A stretch of 64,000 nucleotides of DNA from Nostoc linckia FACHB-104 (GTDB lineage Bacteria; Cyanobacteriota; Cyanobacteriia; Cyanobacteriales; Nostocaceae), in NCBI RefSeq assembly GCF_014696615.1, contig NZ_JACJQJ010000031.1:22139-86138 (forward strand), written 5' to 3'. The position numbers and the translations under genes were made by a program. Below the pieces are notes generated by a model that was not told where the DNA came from, did no database searches, and saw only the letters and a list, made by a program, of their open reading frames with translations. Position 1 is the first letter of the stretch. Every line of letters begins with the position of its first letter. This document shows positions 26,932 through 35,220 of this stretch, one piece after another.

Positions 26932-27029
26932 TCAGTAATTATTAAAATACTAATTGCTGTGATTGAGTACTGGGGCTAGAACAGAATTCAATCCCCAGTC
27001 CCTAGTCCCCTGTCCCTAATCCCTAGCGC

Positions 27030-27554
27030 CTATTTAACATCTAGTAATTCCACGTCAAAAATTAGGGTAGCGTTGGGTGGAATCACGCCACCAGCACCAC
27101 GAGCGCCATAGCCTAATTCTGGTGGGATAATTAACTTACGACGACCGCCAACTTTCATTGTACTTAGCCCTTCGTCCCAGCCTTTGATCACTTGTCCGCG
27201 TCCGATATTAAAATCGAAAGGACGATTGCGATCGCGTGAACTATCAAACTTTGTACCATCTTCTAGAGTGCCGGTGTAGTGAACTACAACCTTTTGTCCG
27301 GTTTGAGGAGTTGCTCCAGTCCCCTCTTTTTCTTCAATGTACTTCAATCCAGAGGGGGTAGTGACAACATTGGCATCAGACATAGTATTGCTCGCAATCA
27401 AGGTATTGTTTTCAGGGACAGCTATGGCTGCTGGTGTTGGTTGGCTGAGATTAGCAGCAATGGCAGAGTCTTGTTTACTGCCGCCAATTTGCGCTAATAC
27501 TAAAACCACAACACACGCCAGCATTAATCCAACGCTGAGTATAATTGCTTTCAA
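27030..27554 (-). CDS. FKBP-type peptidyl-prolyl cis-trans isomerase, exported
   Basis: A 174-aa protein: signal or anchor segment (about 3-22), linker to about 65, then one FKBP domain with [59 protein letters not shown] and [11 protein letters not shown]. Active-site aromatic residues are present. Probably located in periplasm or thylakoid lumen and assisting folding of extracytoplasmic proteins. The start is a TTG at 27554 with strong SD GGGAGGG seven bases upstream. Monocistronic, convergent with dnaB. Confidence 0.93.
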   Translation of the reverse strand: MKAIILSVGLMLACVVVLVLAQIGGSKQDSAIAANLSQPTPAAIAVPENNTLIASNTMSDANVVTTPSGLKYIEEKEGTGATPQTGQKVVVHYTGTLEDGTKFDSSRDRNRPFDFNIGRGQVIKGWDEGLSTMKVGGRRKLIIPPELGYGARGAGGVIPPNATLIFDVELLDVK

Positions 27555-27633
27555 AATTAACCCTCCCTACTTAGGTAGTTTGGAAAAGAATGACCAATAG
27601 GACACAAATTAGTTTAAAGCACAAAGTGATGTC

Positions 27634-27957
27634 CTAACGCCAAAGCTTATTTTCTAAATCCCGCACTTGACGTTCTAAGCGGTCAATTCTACCCCGCAGT
27701 TCGTCTACCTCTGACTGACGCGCTACTCCTAAATCTTGCATCATATTACGCATTTGCCGTTGCATCTGAGTTTCCCAAGTACCTTGCTCTGATCGCAACT
27801 GCTGTACAATATCATCCATTACAGCTTTTGCTTGTTCAGGATTGAGCTTGCCATCTTTGACTAATTCGTCACTGACTTGTCGCAGTTTGTCAGCTACTAA
27901 AGATGTTGTGCCAATACCAAGCATTACTAACTGCTGCATCCAATTGTTGTTATCCAT
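27634..27957 (-). CDS. Phasin-like small helical protein
   Basis: A 107-aa all-helical protein: hydrophobic head MQQLVMLGIGTTSLVADKL, a central segment with LNPEQAKAVMDDIV, and a heptad-patterned C-terminal coiled coil VDELRGRIDRLERQVRDLEN. This matches cyanobacterial proteins annotated as phasin family or polyhydroxyalkanoate-granule-associated. A purine-rich SD (GGAAGGGAG) precedes ATG 27957. Granule binding is inferred from family resemblance; no PHA synthase gene is in the window. Confidence 0.7.
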   Translation of the reverse strand: MDNNNWMQQLVMLGIGTTSLVADKLRQVSDELVKDGKLNPEQAKAVMDDIVQQLRSEQGTWETQMQRQMRNMMQDLGVARQSEVDELRGRIDRLERQVRDLENKLWR

Positions 27958-28158
27958 ACTCCCTTCCTCTTAATTATTTAAAACTAGCTAATCGCAGGAA
28001 AATCCCACAACCAAACATGATAATCACTCTTCTCTAGTCCCTAGCCCCTAATTTTAAGACAGCCAGCCCTTGTTCTGACTTCTACGCAATTCAGCTATGC
28101 TAAAAGCGTAGTTACTCTAGCCTACAACTCTATTTTGGCAAATTGGCAAATACAAGGA

Positions 28159-28482
28159 ATGCAGGGCGTGGTTATAGAATTCCTCAAGTTTAAAATTGCT
28201 TCCCAGATGCGGGAAATATATATCCAGAAGGATGCGGAAATATGGACAACAGCCCTAGCTCAATATCCTGGGTTTTTAGGTAAAGAAGTTTGGCTGAATC
28301 CCCAAGACCCTACAGAAATTATATTTGTGATTCGTTGGGCAACAACAGAGCAATGGCAAGCTATACCTCTAGAAGAATTAGCGGCTATTGAACAAAAGTT
28401 TGCCGCAGCCGTGGGAGATACTTATGAGTTGGTGGAATCAGCAGAGTATCAACAATGGTTGGGGGAAAAGGTTAAAGGGTAA
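28159..28482 (+). CDS. TIGR03792-family protein (dimeric alpha/beta-barrel-like)
   Basis: About 107 aa. The blocks VIEFLKFKIASQMREIYIQK, IWTTALAQYPGFLGKEVWL and IIFVIRWATTEQWQAI match the cyanobacterial TIGR03792 family, whose fold resembles antibiotic-biosynthesis monooxygenases (ferredoxin-like dimeric barrel). Function unknown. Start uncertain: TTG 28135, ATG 28159 or GTG 28168; the ATG fits the usual N-terminus. No operon partner; divergent from the phasin-like gene. Confidence 0.75.
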   Translation: MQGVVIEFLKFKIASQMREIYIQKDAEIWTTALAQYPGFLGKEVWLNPQDPTEIIFVIRWATTEQWQAIPLEELAAIEQKFAAAVGDTYELVESAEYQQWLGEKVKG

Positions 28483-28520
28483 GGGTTAAAGGTTCTTAAT
28501 TTACCCTTTCCCTTTTGTCC

Positions 28521-28622
28521 TTAGGGACTTCCAACTAAAAATCGCTTTGTCAGCAGAGGAAGCAGAGGAGAAAGAACCTGCCGCTATGAAAATGGGATAA
28601 TTTATTTTCTGGAAGTCCCTTA
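28521..28622. mobile_element. MITE-like element with 11-bp terminal inverted repeats
   Basis: AGGGACTTCCA (28523-28533) and its reverse complement TGGAAGTCCCT (28610-28620) bound a 98-base AT-rich segment without coding capacity. TTAG and TTAA lie just outside the inverted repeats. The size and arrangement fit a miniature inverted-repeat element; the parent transposon is not in the window. Confidence 0.5.
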
Positions 28623-28753
28623 AATCACAAGTAGTAAGTCATTGGCAATCAGAAACCCTGACAAATGACAAATTACCTAGACGCTTTAGCAACTTCCCGC
28701 AGGGTAGGACAAATGATAGCCCTTAGCAGTTATCTTTAATTTTGCCGTGCTAC

Positions 28754-29257
28754 TTAAGTCTGCAATGCTTTAAAGCACCTGTTCAAAACTGAATTGATAG
28801 TTTGTTTAATCTGGTGTTGGCGATTCCAGCGCTGGAAAGCTTTTTCGTAGTCTTCACCTTGAGTTTGGAAGGTATTCCAGATATCAAGCCCCACCAAGAA
28901 ACTACAGAATAACAAAATATACAGCGCCCATGAGACACCACCACCGCTAATTAAATCAACTAGGATAAAAAAAGCATTGACGATCGCACAATTGCCCAAA
29001 CGTTTTTTAAACCTTCCTCGGCGGTACAGGTTAAAAACTTGCCGACGTTGCACTTCGCTCTGTTGCACTTGCCAATCGCGTTCTGCTAGTTGTAAGGTAT
29101 CTGGAGAAATTTCTAACTCAGCAGCAATTTCTATCAACTCCTGATAGGAAAATTCTCTATCTATATTTTCAGCATGAGTTGCGATCGCCAACTGGAGAAT
29201 TTGCTGTACATCTTCTTGGCTATAAGAACGGATGCTTTTTGGTTCAAATGCCGTCAT
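28754..29257 (-). CDS. 2TM-domain protein
   Basis: A 167-aa protein: soluble N-terminal part with YSQEDVQQILQLAIA and YQELIEIAAELEISPDTL, which resembles the helical domain found before 2TM domains, then a basic stretch (RRRQVFNLYRRGRFKKRLG), two membrane helices (about 88-104 and 108-126) and the family's aromatic tail DYEKAFQRWNRQ. Such domains occur alone or fused to LytTR regulators or kinases; here alone. Function unknown. ATG 29257. Confidence 0.78.
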   Translation of the reverse strand: MTAFEPKSIRSYSQEDVQQILQLAIATHAENIDREFSYQELIEIAAELEISPDTLQLAERDWQVQQSEVQRRQVFNLYRRGRFKKRLGNCAIVNAFFILVDLISGGGVSWALYILLFCSFLVGLDIWNTFQTQGEDYEKAFQRWNRQHQIKQTINSVLNRCFKALQT

Positions 29258-29612
29258 AATTCTTTCTCTGAGTATTAATTTTAATAACGATTTACCGCTC
29301 GACAGAAGTTGCCCAACTACGCCAGCACCATTAGCACTATTTTCATTATGTCTAGACTAACAAATCTAGATAGTGTCGTAGGTAGGAATTTCTAGAAAAA
29401 TCTCTCGGTGGGGTTTTTCTCTTTGGAACGAAAGTAGGAAGTTTTCTGTCAAGTTTGCAGCGACAGTATGACGCACCACAACATATCAGACAGTACGTTA
29501 GGCTAACACTATAACTTTAGTTAGTAGATTTCTTCGTCAGAATTACATAGACTGCAATTTTGATATTGGGGGTGCATAAACATGAGATTAACTGCTGTTA
29601 CTTAATTGAGCT
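29258..29612. other. Gene-free stretch, 355 bases, between divergent genes
   Basis: Promoter region for the 2TM gene (minus) and the phosphodiester glycosidase gene (plus). No clear -35/-10 pair, palindromic operator or RNA gene is seen. Confidence 0.5.
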
Positions 29613-30533
29613 ATGCATCATCGCTACAAAGTTTACATCAGAAGATTCTTGCTCACAGCTATTTCTAGCTTGCTTTTAGCACCCGCACTGTTCTATGGAT
29701 GGTTGTGTATTTTACGTCCATCCCGAAGCGATCAGCAGCAAGTATTGTTTCAGGGAATTGTGTATCAACGTCGCGCTGTTTCCCAGATGCGTCCAGTGAT
29801 GCTCCATATCGTCACTATTGACTTAACAGCACCAGGTGTCAAACCTTTGGTAACTCCAGGCTTACCTGAGAAAGGTAAAAAAACTAACGCCCGAACTACC
29901 TCAGAATTTCTAGGCGAATTTAAGCTGCAATTGGCGGTAAATGGTAGCTACTTCCACCATTTTTATGAAAAATCACCTTGGGACTACTATCCCCATAGTG
30001 GCGATCCTTCCTATCCTTTAGGAGAGGTAATCTCTAATGGGCATCGTTATTCCAACCCAGAAGAAAATAAGGCTGTGCTATGCTTTGCCAAAAATAATCT
30101 GGCGCAAATCTTCGCTAGCGGGAAATGCCCAAAAGATACATTTCAAGCCATTGCAGGGCAAGAAATTTTAGTTGCTGAGGGTAAGCCTGTGATTTCTCAT
30201 CTGCAAGAAAATAAACCTTACCCACGTTTAGCAGCAGCAATCAACCGGGAAGGTAATAAACTCTGGCTAATTGCTGTAGATGGAAAACAACCTTTCTATA
30301 GCGAAGGATTGACTCTAACTGAGTTAACCAAGACTGCTATAGATTTAGGCGCTGATACTGCAGTTAATATGGATGGCGGTGGTTCCGTCACCTTAGTTAT
30401 GGGAAAGGCCAATGGTGCAAAGGTATTAAATGCTCCCGTTCATACCAAACTGCCTATGCGGGAACGCCCGGTTGGTAATCATTTGGGTTTTTATGCTTTG
30501 CCGACATCTGTAAACACAGCTAAATCGAAATAA
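29613..30533 (+). CDS. Phosphodiester glycosidase (NAGPA) family protein
   Basis: A 306-aa protein: N-terminal membrane anchor or signal (about 10-32), then the NAGPA domain with VNGSYFHHF (about 110-118), RLAAAINREGNKLWLIAVDG and the hallmark VNMDGGGSVTLV (about 249-260), ending RPVGNHLGFYALP. Family members remove GlcNAc linked through phosphodiester bonds; bacterial substrates include cell-surface polymers. Probably acts outside the cytoplasmic membrane. ATG 29613. Monocistronic; the next gene is 125 bases away with its own SD. Confidence 0.88.
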   Translation: MHHRYKVYIRRFLLTAISSLLLAPALFYGWLCILRPSRSDQQQVLFQGIVYQRRAVSQMRPVMLHIVTIDLTAPGVKPLVTPGLPEKGKKTNARTTSEFLGEFKLQLAVNGSYFHHFYEKSPWDYYPHSGDPSYPLGEVISNGHRYSNPEENKAVLCFAKNNLAQIFASGKCPKDTFQAIAGQEILVAEGKPVISHLQENKPYPRLAAAINREGNKLWLIAVDGKQPFYSEGLTLTELTKTAIDLGADTAVNMDGGGSVTLVMGKANGAKVLNAPVHTKLPMRERPVGNHLGFYALPTSVNTAKSK

Positions 30534-30658
30534 CCGCACCTATAAAGACGGACACCCCTACCAACAGAAAGATTAATGTTCGTTTACATTTCGTTACACT
30601 GGAAACATCAAGAGGAATGAAAGCAAACCTCTAGAAGCAGAAATCAAAGGTGAACGAC

Positions 30659-31783
30659 ATGAATGGCACAATACGCGTTGGTAATCTCTTCGGGATTCCC
30701 TTCTATATCCATCCGTCGTGGTTTGTAGTTCTAGGTTTAGTTACTTGGACTTATAGCAGCGGACTGATGGGGCAATTCCCGCAATTATCCGGGGGACTAG
30801 CTTTAATACTGGGATTGATGACAGCGCTGTTGTTATTTGCCTCTGTCGTCGCCCATGAATTAGGACATAGCTTTGTAGCTATCCGCCAAGGAATTGATGT
30901 TAAATCAATCACGCTGTTTATATTTGGTGGTTTAGCTAGCTTAGAGAAAGAATCAAAAACCCCAGGTGAAGCTTTTTGGGTAGCGATCGCAGGGCCGTTA
31001 GTTAGTCTATTAATCTGCGGTTTAACTACAGGTATTGGTTACGCCACAGCCGCCACTGGGCCACTCGCCGCAATACTAGGCGTTTTAGCTACTGTTAACC
31101 TCGCATTAGCGCTATTTAACCTCATTCCTGGTTTGCCCTTAGATGGTGGAAATATACTGAAAGCTTTGGTTTGGAAGATTACAGGCAATCCTTATAAAGG
31201 CGTAACCTTTGCCAGTCGAGTTGGACAGATATTTGGTTGGGTAGCGATCGCTTCTGGTTTACTTCCCATACTATTCTTCGGCAGCTTTGCGAACATCTGG
31301 AACTTGTTAATCGGTTTCTTCTTGCTGCAAAACGCAGGTAACGCGGCTCAATTTGCTAGAGTCCAAGAAAAACTCACAGGTTTAACTGCTGCAGATGTTG
31401 TCACCCCGAATAGCCCGATTGTTTCTGCTAACCTAACTCTCAGAGAATTCGCTGATGAACGCATCTTAAGTGGAGAACAATGGCATCGCTTCTTAGTAAC
31501 TGACGATGAAGGACAATTAGTAGGTGCGATCGCAGCTCATGATTTGCGAACCATCCCCACAACCGAGTGGTCAGAAACTCAAGTTAAACAAGTCATGCGA
31601 CCCATTGCAGAATCTACCACAGTCCAATCAGACAAGCCATTAGTAGAAGTAGTTCAGTTACTCGAACAGCAACAAATCTCTGCACTTCCTGTAATTCGTG
31701 ACAATGGCGTACTAGTGGGAATTTTAGAGAAAGCTGCAATTATCCAACTACTGCAACGCAGATCTCAATTTAACCCTGCATAG
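30659..31783 (+). CDS. Site-2-type intramembrane metalloprotease with CBS domains
   Basis: A 374-aa membrane protease. Seen: VVAHELGHSFVAIRQG with the HExxH zinc site (about residues 63-67), second ligand region NLIPGLPLDGGNIL (about 157-170), several hydrophobic helices, and a C-terminal pair of CBS motifs (about 250-370; VTPNSPIV and VMRPIAEST). Family members cut membrane-bound regulators; CBS domains usually sense adenosine nucleotides. ATG 30659 has AAAGG eight bases upstream, better than a GTG at 30650. Terminator at 31816-31842. Confidence 0.92.
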   Translation: MNGTIRVGNLFGIPFYIHPSWFVVLGLVTWTYSSGLMGQFPQLSGGLALILGLMTALLLFASVVAHELGHSFVAIRQGIDVKSITLFIFGGLASLEKESKTPGEAFWVAIAGPLVSLLICGLTTGIGYATAATGPLAAILGVLATVNLALALFNLIPGLPLDGGNILKALVWKITGNPYKGVTFASRVGQIFGWVAIASGLLPILFFGSFANIWNLLIGFFLLQNAGNAAQFARVQEKLTGLTAADVVTPNSPIVSANLTLREFADERILSGEQWHRFLVTDDEGQLVGAIAAHDLRTIPTTEWSETQVKQVMRPIAESTTVQSDKPLVEVVQLLEQQQISALPVIRDNGVLVGILEKAAIIQLLQRRSQFNPA

Positions 31784-31815
31784 TTTTCCCATCACATAGA
31801 CTCCTTCTCGACCCT

Positions 31816-31842
31816 CCCTCAGAATTTCTGAGGGAATTTTTT
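31816..31842 (+). terminator. Intrinsic terminator after site-2 protease gene
   Basis: CCCTCAGAA and TTCTGAGGG arms form a hairpin at 31816-31834, followed by AATTTTTT (31835-31842), 33 bases after the stop codon. Confidence 0.88.
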
Positions 31843-32000
31843 ATGGGAAATTTAACCTAGGTCAGTTGTCAATTATCATTGAAGAGTTAAGGCGATCGCA
31901 CTACACGCTTGTACGAATTATTGCCAAACGCTGCTCATACCCTCTGATATCGCCAGTGTTTGCCAGTTGCTTTACAAAATGTGATAACAAGAGATCATAA

Positions 32001-32093
32001 AGATGGGTTATACCCCTCACTACCAAAATGTTATACTCTGTTAAAAATATACGCTGGTAATCTCAAAAGCTATCTAAGTAGCGCTTCTTGTGA
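32001..32093 (+). pseudogene. Degenerate unit 1 of the tandem small-RNA array
   Basis: Aligns with the intact units: GGGTTATACCCCTCACTACC in the -35 region, TATACT as -10 (32032-32037), and AAAAGCTATCTAAGTAGCGC matching GAGAGCTGCCCAAGTAGCTC. The hairpin is imperfect and the T-run is missing (CTTCTTGTG), so termination is probably lost. Confidence 0.5.
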
Positions 32094-32157
32094 TTGAGCA
32101 AACCCAGCCTAGAAAAATTTGCTAAAAATTTATACAAAAAACTTTGATTGGGGGGTC

Positions 32158-32185
32158 TTGCCCATCACTACAAAGATGCTATAAT
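32158..32185 (+). promoter_or_regulatory. Promoter of small-RNA unit 2
   Basis: -35 TTGCCC (32158-32163), 16-base spacer, -10 TATAAT (32180-32185). Unit 4 keeps the same hexamer spacing and adjoining bases. GGGG just before the -35 is also shared. Confidence 0.75.
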
Positions 32186-32191
32186 CATGAT

Positions 32192-32245
32192 ATATAGATG
32201 CACCCTGATGACCTGGAGAGCTGCCCAAGTAGCTCTCTTTTTTTT
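32192..32245 (+). ncRNA. Candidate small RNA, unit 2 (intact)
   Basis: Predicted transcript of about 50-54 bases: starts near 32192, leader GATGCACCCTGATGACCTG, then a terminator hairpin GAGAGCT (32216-32222)/AGCTCTC (32231-32237) with loop GCCCAAGT and eight T. A consensus promoter is positioned just upstream. Unit 4 repeats the whole arrangement with stem changes that keep pairing. The frame starting ATG 32198 runs through the terminator, so coding is unlikely. Family not identified; NsiR1 of Nostocales is also a tandem array, but it belongs next to hetF. Confidence 0.7.
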
Positions 32246-32506
32246 GTGACTCAGTTTTTACATAACAGTTGCACAGGCAAATCATTGTCAGAATGCTTGC
32301 CATTATTGAATTTAAAGATTTGGAATTTAGCTTTACTTAGTAGGATTTTAGCTCTCAAGGAGGTTGAAACCACTCAAGCTTCATCTTTGATGAAATTCTT
32401 TCCAGACAACCTATCGTAGATTGAACTGAGAGTTTTTGATGTTGGGCTGTGCCTAGTTATAGAAGAGTCTTCATCAGAATTTTGAATCAAGCTATTAAAT
32501 AATAAG

Positions 32507-32600
32507 TGGTATCACTCATGTTAAAAACCTACTTATCTGCTAAGTAAATGCACGGTGATAATTTGAAAATTTGCCAAAGTAGTTGCCTTTTGTATTTTTT
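32507..32600 (+). pseudogene. Degenerate unit 3 of the tandem small-RNA array
   Basis: Keeps AAATGCACGGTGATAATTTG and TTGCCAAAGTAGTTGCC, aligned with ATGCACCCTGATGACCTG and CTGCCCAAGTAGCTCTC of unit 2. The -10 region is weak (TACTTA at the expected place) and the stem no longer pairs. Confidence 0.5.
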
Positions 32601-32656
32601 GTGTTAACCTGAAAGCCAACTTCACCATATTTTCATAAAAACCTGATTAAGGGGTA

Positions 32657-32684
32657 TTGCCCCTCAGCGAAAATATGCTATGAT
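32657..32684 (+). promoter_or_regulatory. Promoter of small-RNA unit 4
   Basis: -35 TTGCCC (32657-32662), 16-base spacer, -10 TATGAT (32679-32684). Preceded by GGGGTATTGCCCC, a short inverted repeat overlapping the -35 that could be an operator. Confidence 0.72.
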
Positions 32685-32690
32685 GTGGTA

Positions 32691-32741
32691 TATAGATGCA
32701 CCCTGATGATCTGGAGAGCTGCCCAAGTGGCTCTCCTTTTT
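32691..32741 (+). ncRNA. Candidate small RNA, unit 4 (intact)
   Basis: Same design as unit 2: leader GATGCACCCTGATGATCTG, hairpin GGAGAGCT (32713-32720)/GGCTCTCC (32729-32736) with the identical loop GCCCAAGT, then five T. Compared with unit 2 the stem gains an outer G-C pair and changes an inner A-T to G-T, so pairing is preserved while sequence differs. The loop and leader are nearly unchanged, suggesting they carry the function. Confidence 0.7.
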
Positions 32742-32819
32742 CAATTTTTAATGTTGTCAAGAGTCAAGGGTCAAAAGTTATTTGGTATTTGGTAATTGGT
32801 GTTTGTTATTTCCCCTCAT

Positions 32820-32891
32820 CTCCCAATCCCCAATCCCCAATCCCCAGTCCCCAATCCCCAGTCCCTAGTCCCCAATCCCCAACCCCCAATC
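32820..32891. repeat. 7-base tandem repeat (CAATCCC / CAGTCCC)n
   Basis: About ten units of CAATCCC with CAGTCCC and CTAGTCCC variants in the argJ upstream region. The same unit adjoins the proB stop codon (47901-47942). Confidence 0.85.
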
Positions 32892-32979
32892 CTATGGAAT
32901 TTTGAAGTTTGAATTTTGAATTACATAAGACTTGGTATAATCGCCAGTCGAGCCACTAGATAGTTGTGGGAGAATAATC

Positions 32980-34221
32980 ATGGCAGACTGGCAAGAGATT
33001 ACAGGTGGTATCACAGCACCAAGGGGATATCAAGCAGCAGGAATTACCGCAGGTTTAAAGCCTTCGGGATTACCTGATTTAGCTTTGATATTGTCAGATG
33101 TGGAAGCGATCGCAGCAGGTGTGTTCACCACTAGTCAAGTTAAAGCCGCTTGCGTAGATTATTGTCGCCAACGCTTACAAGCCAAACATAATGCACGGGC
33201 AATTCTTTGTAATGCGGGACAAGCAAATGCGGCTACAGGTACTCAAGGCTGGTTTGATGCTTTAGAATCAGCGATGACGGTAGCCCAAGTTTTGAATATC
33301 CCTAGCGAATCTGTATTATTGGCTTCCACTGGGGTGATTGGACAGCGCATCAAAATGGATAAACTCAAAGCAGGGATTCCGCAACTAGTAGCTGCACTTT
33401 CAGAAACAGGCTCAGATGCGGCGGCTGGAGCAATTATTACTACAGATTTAGTGCCTAAATCCATTGCCTTAGAAACAACTATAGGCGATCGCCCCGTGCG
33501 AATTGGAGGAATTGCCAAAGGTTCGGGGATGATTCACCCCAACATGGCAACTATGCTGGCATTTGTTACCTGTGATGCGGTTGTATCGCCAGCGCTTTGG
33601 CAACAAATGTTAAGTCGCGCCGCCGACAGAAGCTTTAATTCCATTACCGTTGATGGTGATACCAGCACCAATGACAGCTTAATCGCCTTAGCTAATGGAC
33701 AATCTCGCACCCCAGCCATTATCGAAATTGGGCCAGAGGCGGAAAAACTAGAAGCAATGTTAACAGCAGTTTGTCAGCATTTAGCAAAAGCGATCGCCCG
33801 TGATGGTGAAGGTGCAACTTGTCTCATGGAAGTGCAAGTTACAGGGGCCCATGATGAAACTTCAGCGCGTCAAATAGCTAAAACCATTGCAGGTTCATCC
33901 TTAGTGAAATCTGCAATTTTTGGCCGCGATCCCAACTGGGGACGTATCGCCGCCGCTGCTGGACGTGCAGGTGTACCCTTTGAGCAAGAAAATTTGCAAA
34001 TCAAACTAGGGGATTTCTTACTCTTAGAAAATGGTCAACCGCTATCATTTGATCGTGCAGCAGCGAGTGCTTATTTGAAACAAGCAGCAGCAGGTGCTTA
34101 TCTCAAAGAAGATACAGTATTAATCTCTGTGAGTGTTGGTAATGGTCATGGTACTGGTAAAGCTTGGGGTTGTGACTTGAGTTACGACTATGTGAAAATC
34201 AACGCCGAATACACCACATAA
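32980..34221 (+). CDS. argJ: Bifunctional glutamate N-acetyltransferase / ornithine acetyltransferase
   Basis: Family role: in arginine synthesis, moves the acetyl group from N-acetylornithine to glutamate and may also use acetyl-CoA. The 413-aa precursor has N-terminal GITAPRGYQAAGITAGLK, the self-cleavage site KGSGMIHPNMATMLAF where cleavage before Thr makes it the catalytic nucleophile, ITVDGDTSTNDS, and C-terminal FGRDPNWGRIAAAAGRAG. ATG 32980. It is flanked by 7-base repeats on both sides. Confidence 0.96.
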   Translation: MADWQEITGGITAPRGYQAAGITAGLKPSGLPDLALILSDVEAIAAGVFTTSQVKAACVDYCRQRLQAKHNARAILCNAGQANAATGTQGWFDALESAMTVAQVLNIPSESVLLASTGVIGQRIKMDKLKAGIPQLVAALSETGSDAAAGAIITTDLVPKSIALETTIGDRPVRIGGIAKGSGMIHPNMATMLAFVTCDAVVSPALWQQMLSRAADRSFNSITVDGDTSTNDSLIALANGQSRTPAIIEIGPEAEKLEAMLTAVCQHLAKAIARDGEGATCLMEVQVTGAHDETSARQIAKTIAGSSLVKSAIFGRDPNWGRIAAAAGRAGVPFEQENLQIKLGDFLLLENGQPLSFDRAAASAYLKQAAAGAYLKEDTVLISVSVGNGHGTGKAWGCDLSYDYVKINAEYTT

Positions 34222-34229
34222 AAAATTTG

Positions 34230-34256
34230 TAATTCGTAATTCGTAATTCGTAATTA
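34230..34256. repeat. 7-base tandem repeat (TAATTCG)n
   Basis: Three TAATTCG units plus TAATTA, nine bases after the argJ stop; same unit as 25300-25326. Confidence 0.85.
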
Positions 34257-34452
34257 AAGAGATTTCTGAGGTAGGATTTTGATGCTAACTCAAACCTCAA
34301 CCTCGATAGAAATGCTGGCAGACTGTTTCAGTAGTCTGTTCACTATGAAACAGCTAAAATAAGAACTAACTCATCAAGCAACGTGGAGATGAGAAAAAAT
34401 TATGAATTACAAATTACGAAATACAAATTAAATAATCCCCAATTATGCAATT

Positions 34453-35220
34453 ATGGCTGTTGCTTATTTCAACTTTCATGCAGAATTAAACGATTTTTTA
34501 CCACGCAATAAAAGGCGAGTCAAAATCATACATAATTTTTGGGAAAGAGCCTCAATCAAAGACATGATTGAGTCTCTAGGGGTTCCCCATCCAGAAGTTG
34601 ATGCTATTGAAGTAAACAATAATTATGTAGATTTTTCTTATATTGTTCACGATGGAGATATTATTAATGTTTATCCCATCTCTGTGACTAATACACCAAG
34701 CATTTGTGTACGTCCACAACCGCTGAGTATTATTCGCTTTGTTTTAGATATTCATTTAGGTAAATTAGCCACATCTTTAAGGCTGTTAGGCTTTGATACT
34801 TTATATCGTAATGATTATGGTGATGAGGAATTAGCTGAGGTTTCTCACAGCCAAGAACGGATTCTTTTGACCCGTGATAAAGGTTTATTGATGCGTAGTT
34901 TAGTAAAGCATGGCTATTACGTCAGAAGCACAAATCCCCAACAGCAAATCATAGAAGTACTGCGACGATTTGATTTGTTTAAGTTAGTATCACCCTTTCA
35001 ACGATGTTTGCGTTGTAATGGCTTACTAGAATCAATAGCTAAGGAAACCATCATTCATCTACTCCCTGAAAGTGTGCAATTACAAAATCAGGACTTTCAT
35101 CGCTGCCAAAGCTGCGCTCAAATTTATTGGAAAGGAACCCATTATGAACGGTTGCAACAGTTTATTGATGGAGTTTTAGATTCCGAAAAAACTGAGCAAT
35201 TCAATCATGAGCATCATTGA
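34453..35220 (+). CDS. Mut7-C RNase-domain protein with N-terminal ubiquitin-like domain
   Basis: A 255-aa protein. Residues 1-85 form a ThiS/MoaD-like ubiquitin fold (MAVAYFNFHAELNDFLP, then FSYIVHDGDIINVYP). The C-terminal part is a Mut7-C PIN-like nuclease: DIHLGKLATSLRLLGFDTLY, RILLTRDKGLLMR, VRSTNPQQQIIEVLRRFD, and a zinc ribbon of two CxxC pairs (CLRC and CQSC). The family is predicted to be a ribonuclease in RNA or tRNA turnover; targets are unknown. The 3' end overlaps a convergent small gene by 20 bases. Confidence 0.87.
   Translation: MAVAYFNFHAELNDFLPRNKRRVKIIHNFWERASIKDMIESLGVPHPEVDAIEVNNNYVDFSYIVHDGDIINVYPISVTNTPSICVRPQPLSIIRFVLDIHLGKLATSLRLLGFDTLYRNDYGDEELAEVSHSQERILLTRDKGLLMRSLVKHGYYVRSTNPQQQIIEVLRRFDLFKLVSPFQRCLRCNGLLESIAKETIIHLLPESVQLQNQDFHRCQSCAQIYWKGTHYERLQQFIDGVLDSEKTEQFNHEHH

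Larger units (their letters stand above)
31784..32979. other. Gene-free 1.2 kb region holding a tandem small-RNA array
   Basis: After the protease terminator the region contains four related units of about 90-100 bases in direct orientation (about 31.99-32.09, 32.15-32.245, 32.51-32.60, 32.65-32.745 kb), then a repeat tract and the argJ leader. Units two and four have a complete promoter and terminator; one and three are degraded. Details are in the separate entries. Confidence 0.7.

Noticed and set aside
26932..27029. CTGGGG/CCCCAG inverted repeat after dnaB as terminator
   Set aside because: Long loop and no T-run.
27279..27600. Plus-strand frames opposite the FKBP gene
   Set aside because: Antisense shadows of a well-supported gene; no family similarity.
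32198..32419. 73-codon frame beginning MHPDDLESCPS
   Set aside because: It starts at the predicted RNA start, reads through a hairpin with T-run, and shares only the first codons with the similar frame at 32696; better explained as a repeated RNA gene.
32001..32745. Assignment of the RNA array to NsiR1
   Set aside because: NsiR1 lies upstream of hetF in heterocystous cyanobacteria; hetF is absent here and I cannot confirm sequence identity.
32696..32905. 69-codon frame in unit 4 of the array
   Set aside because: Runs into a 7-base repeat tract ([13 protein letters not shown]) and through a terminator; not a protein gene.
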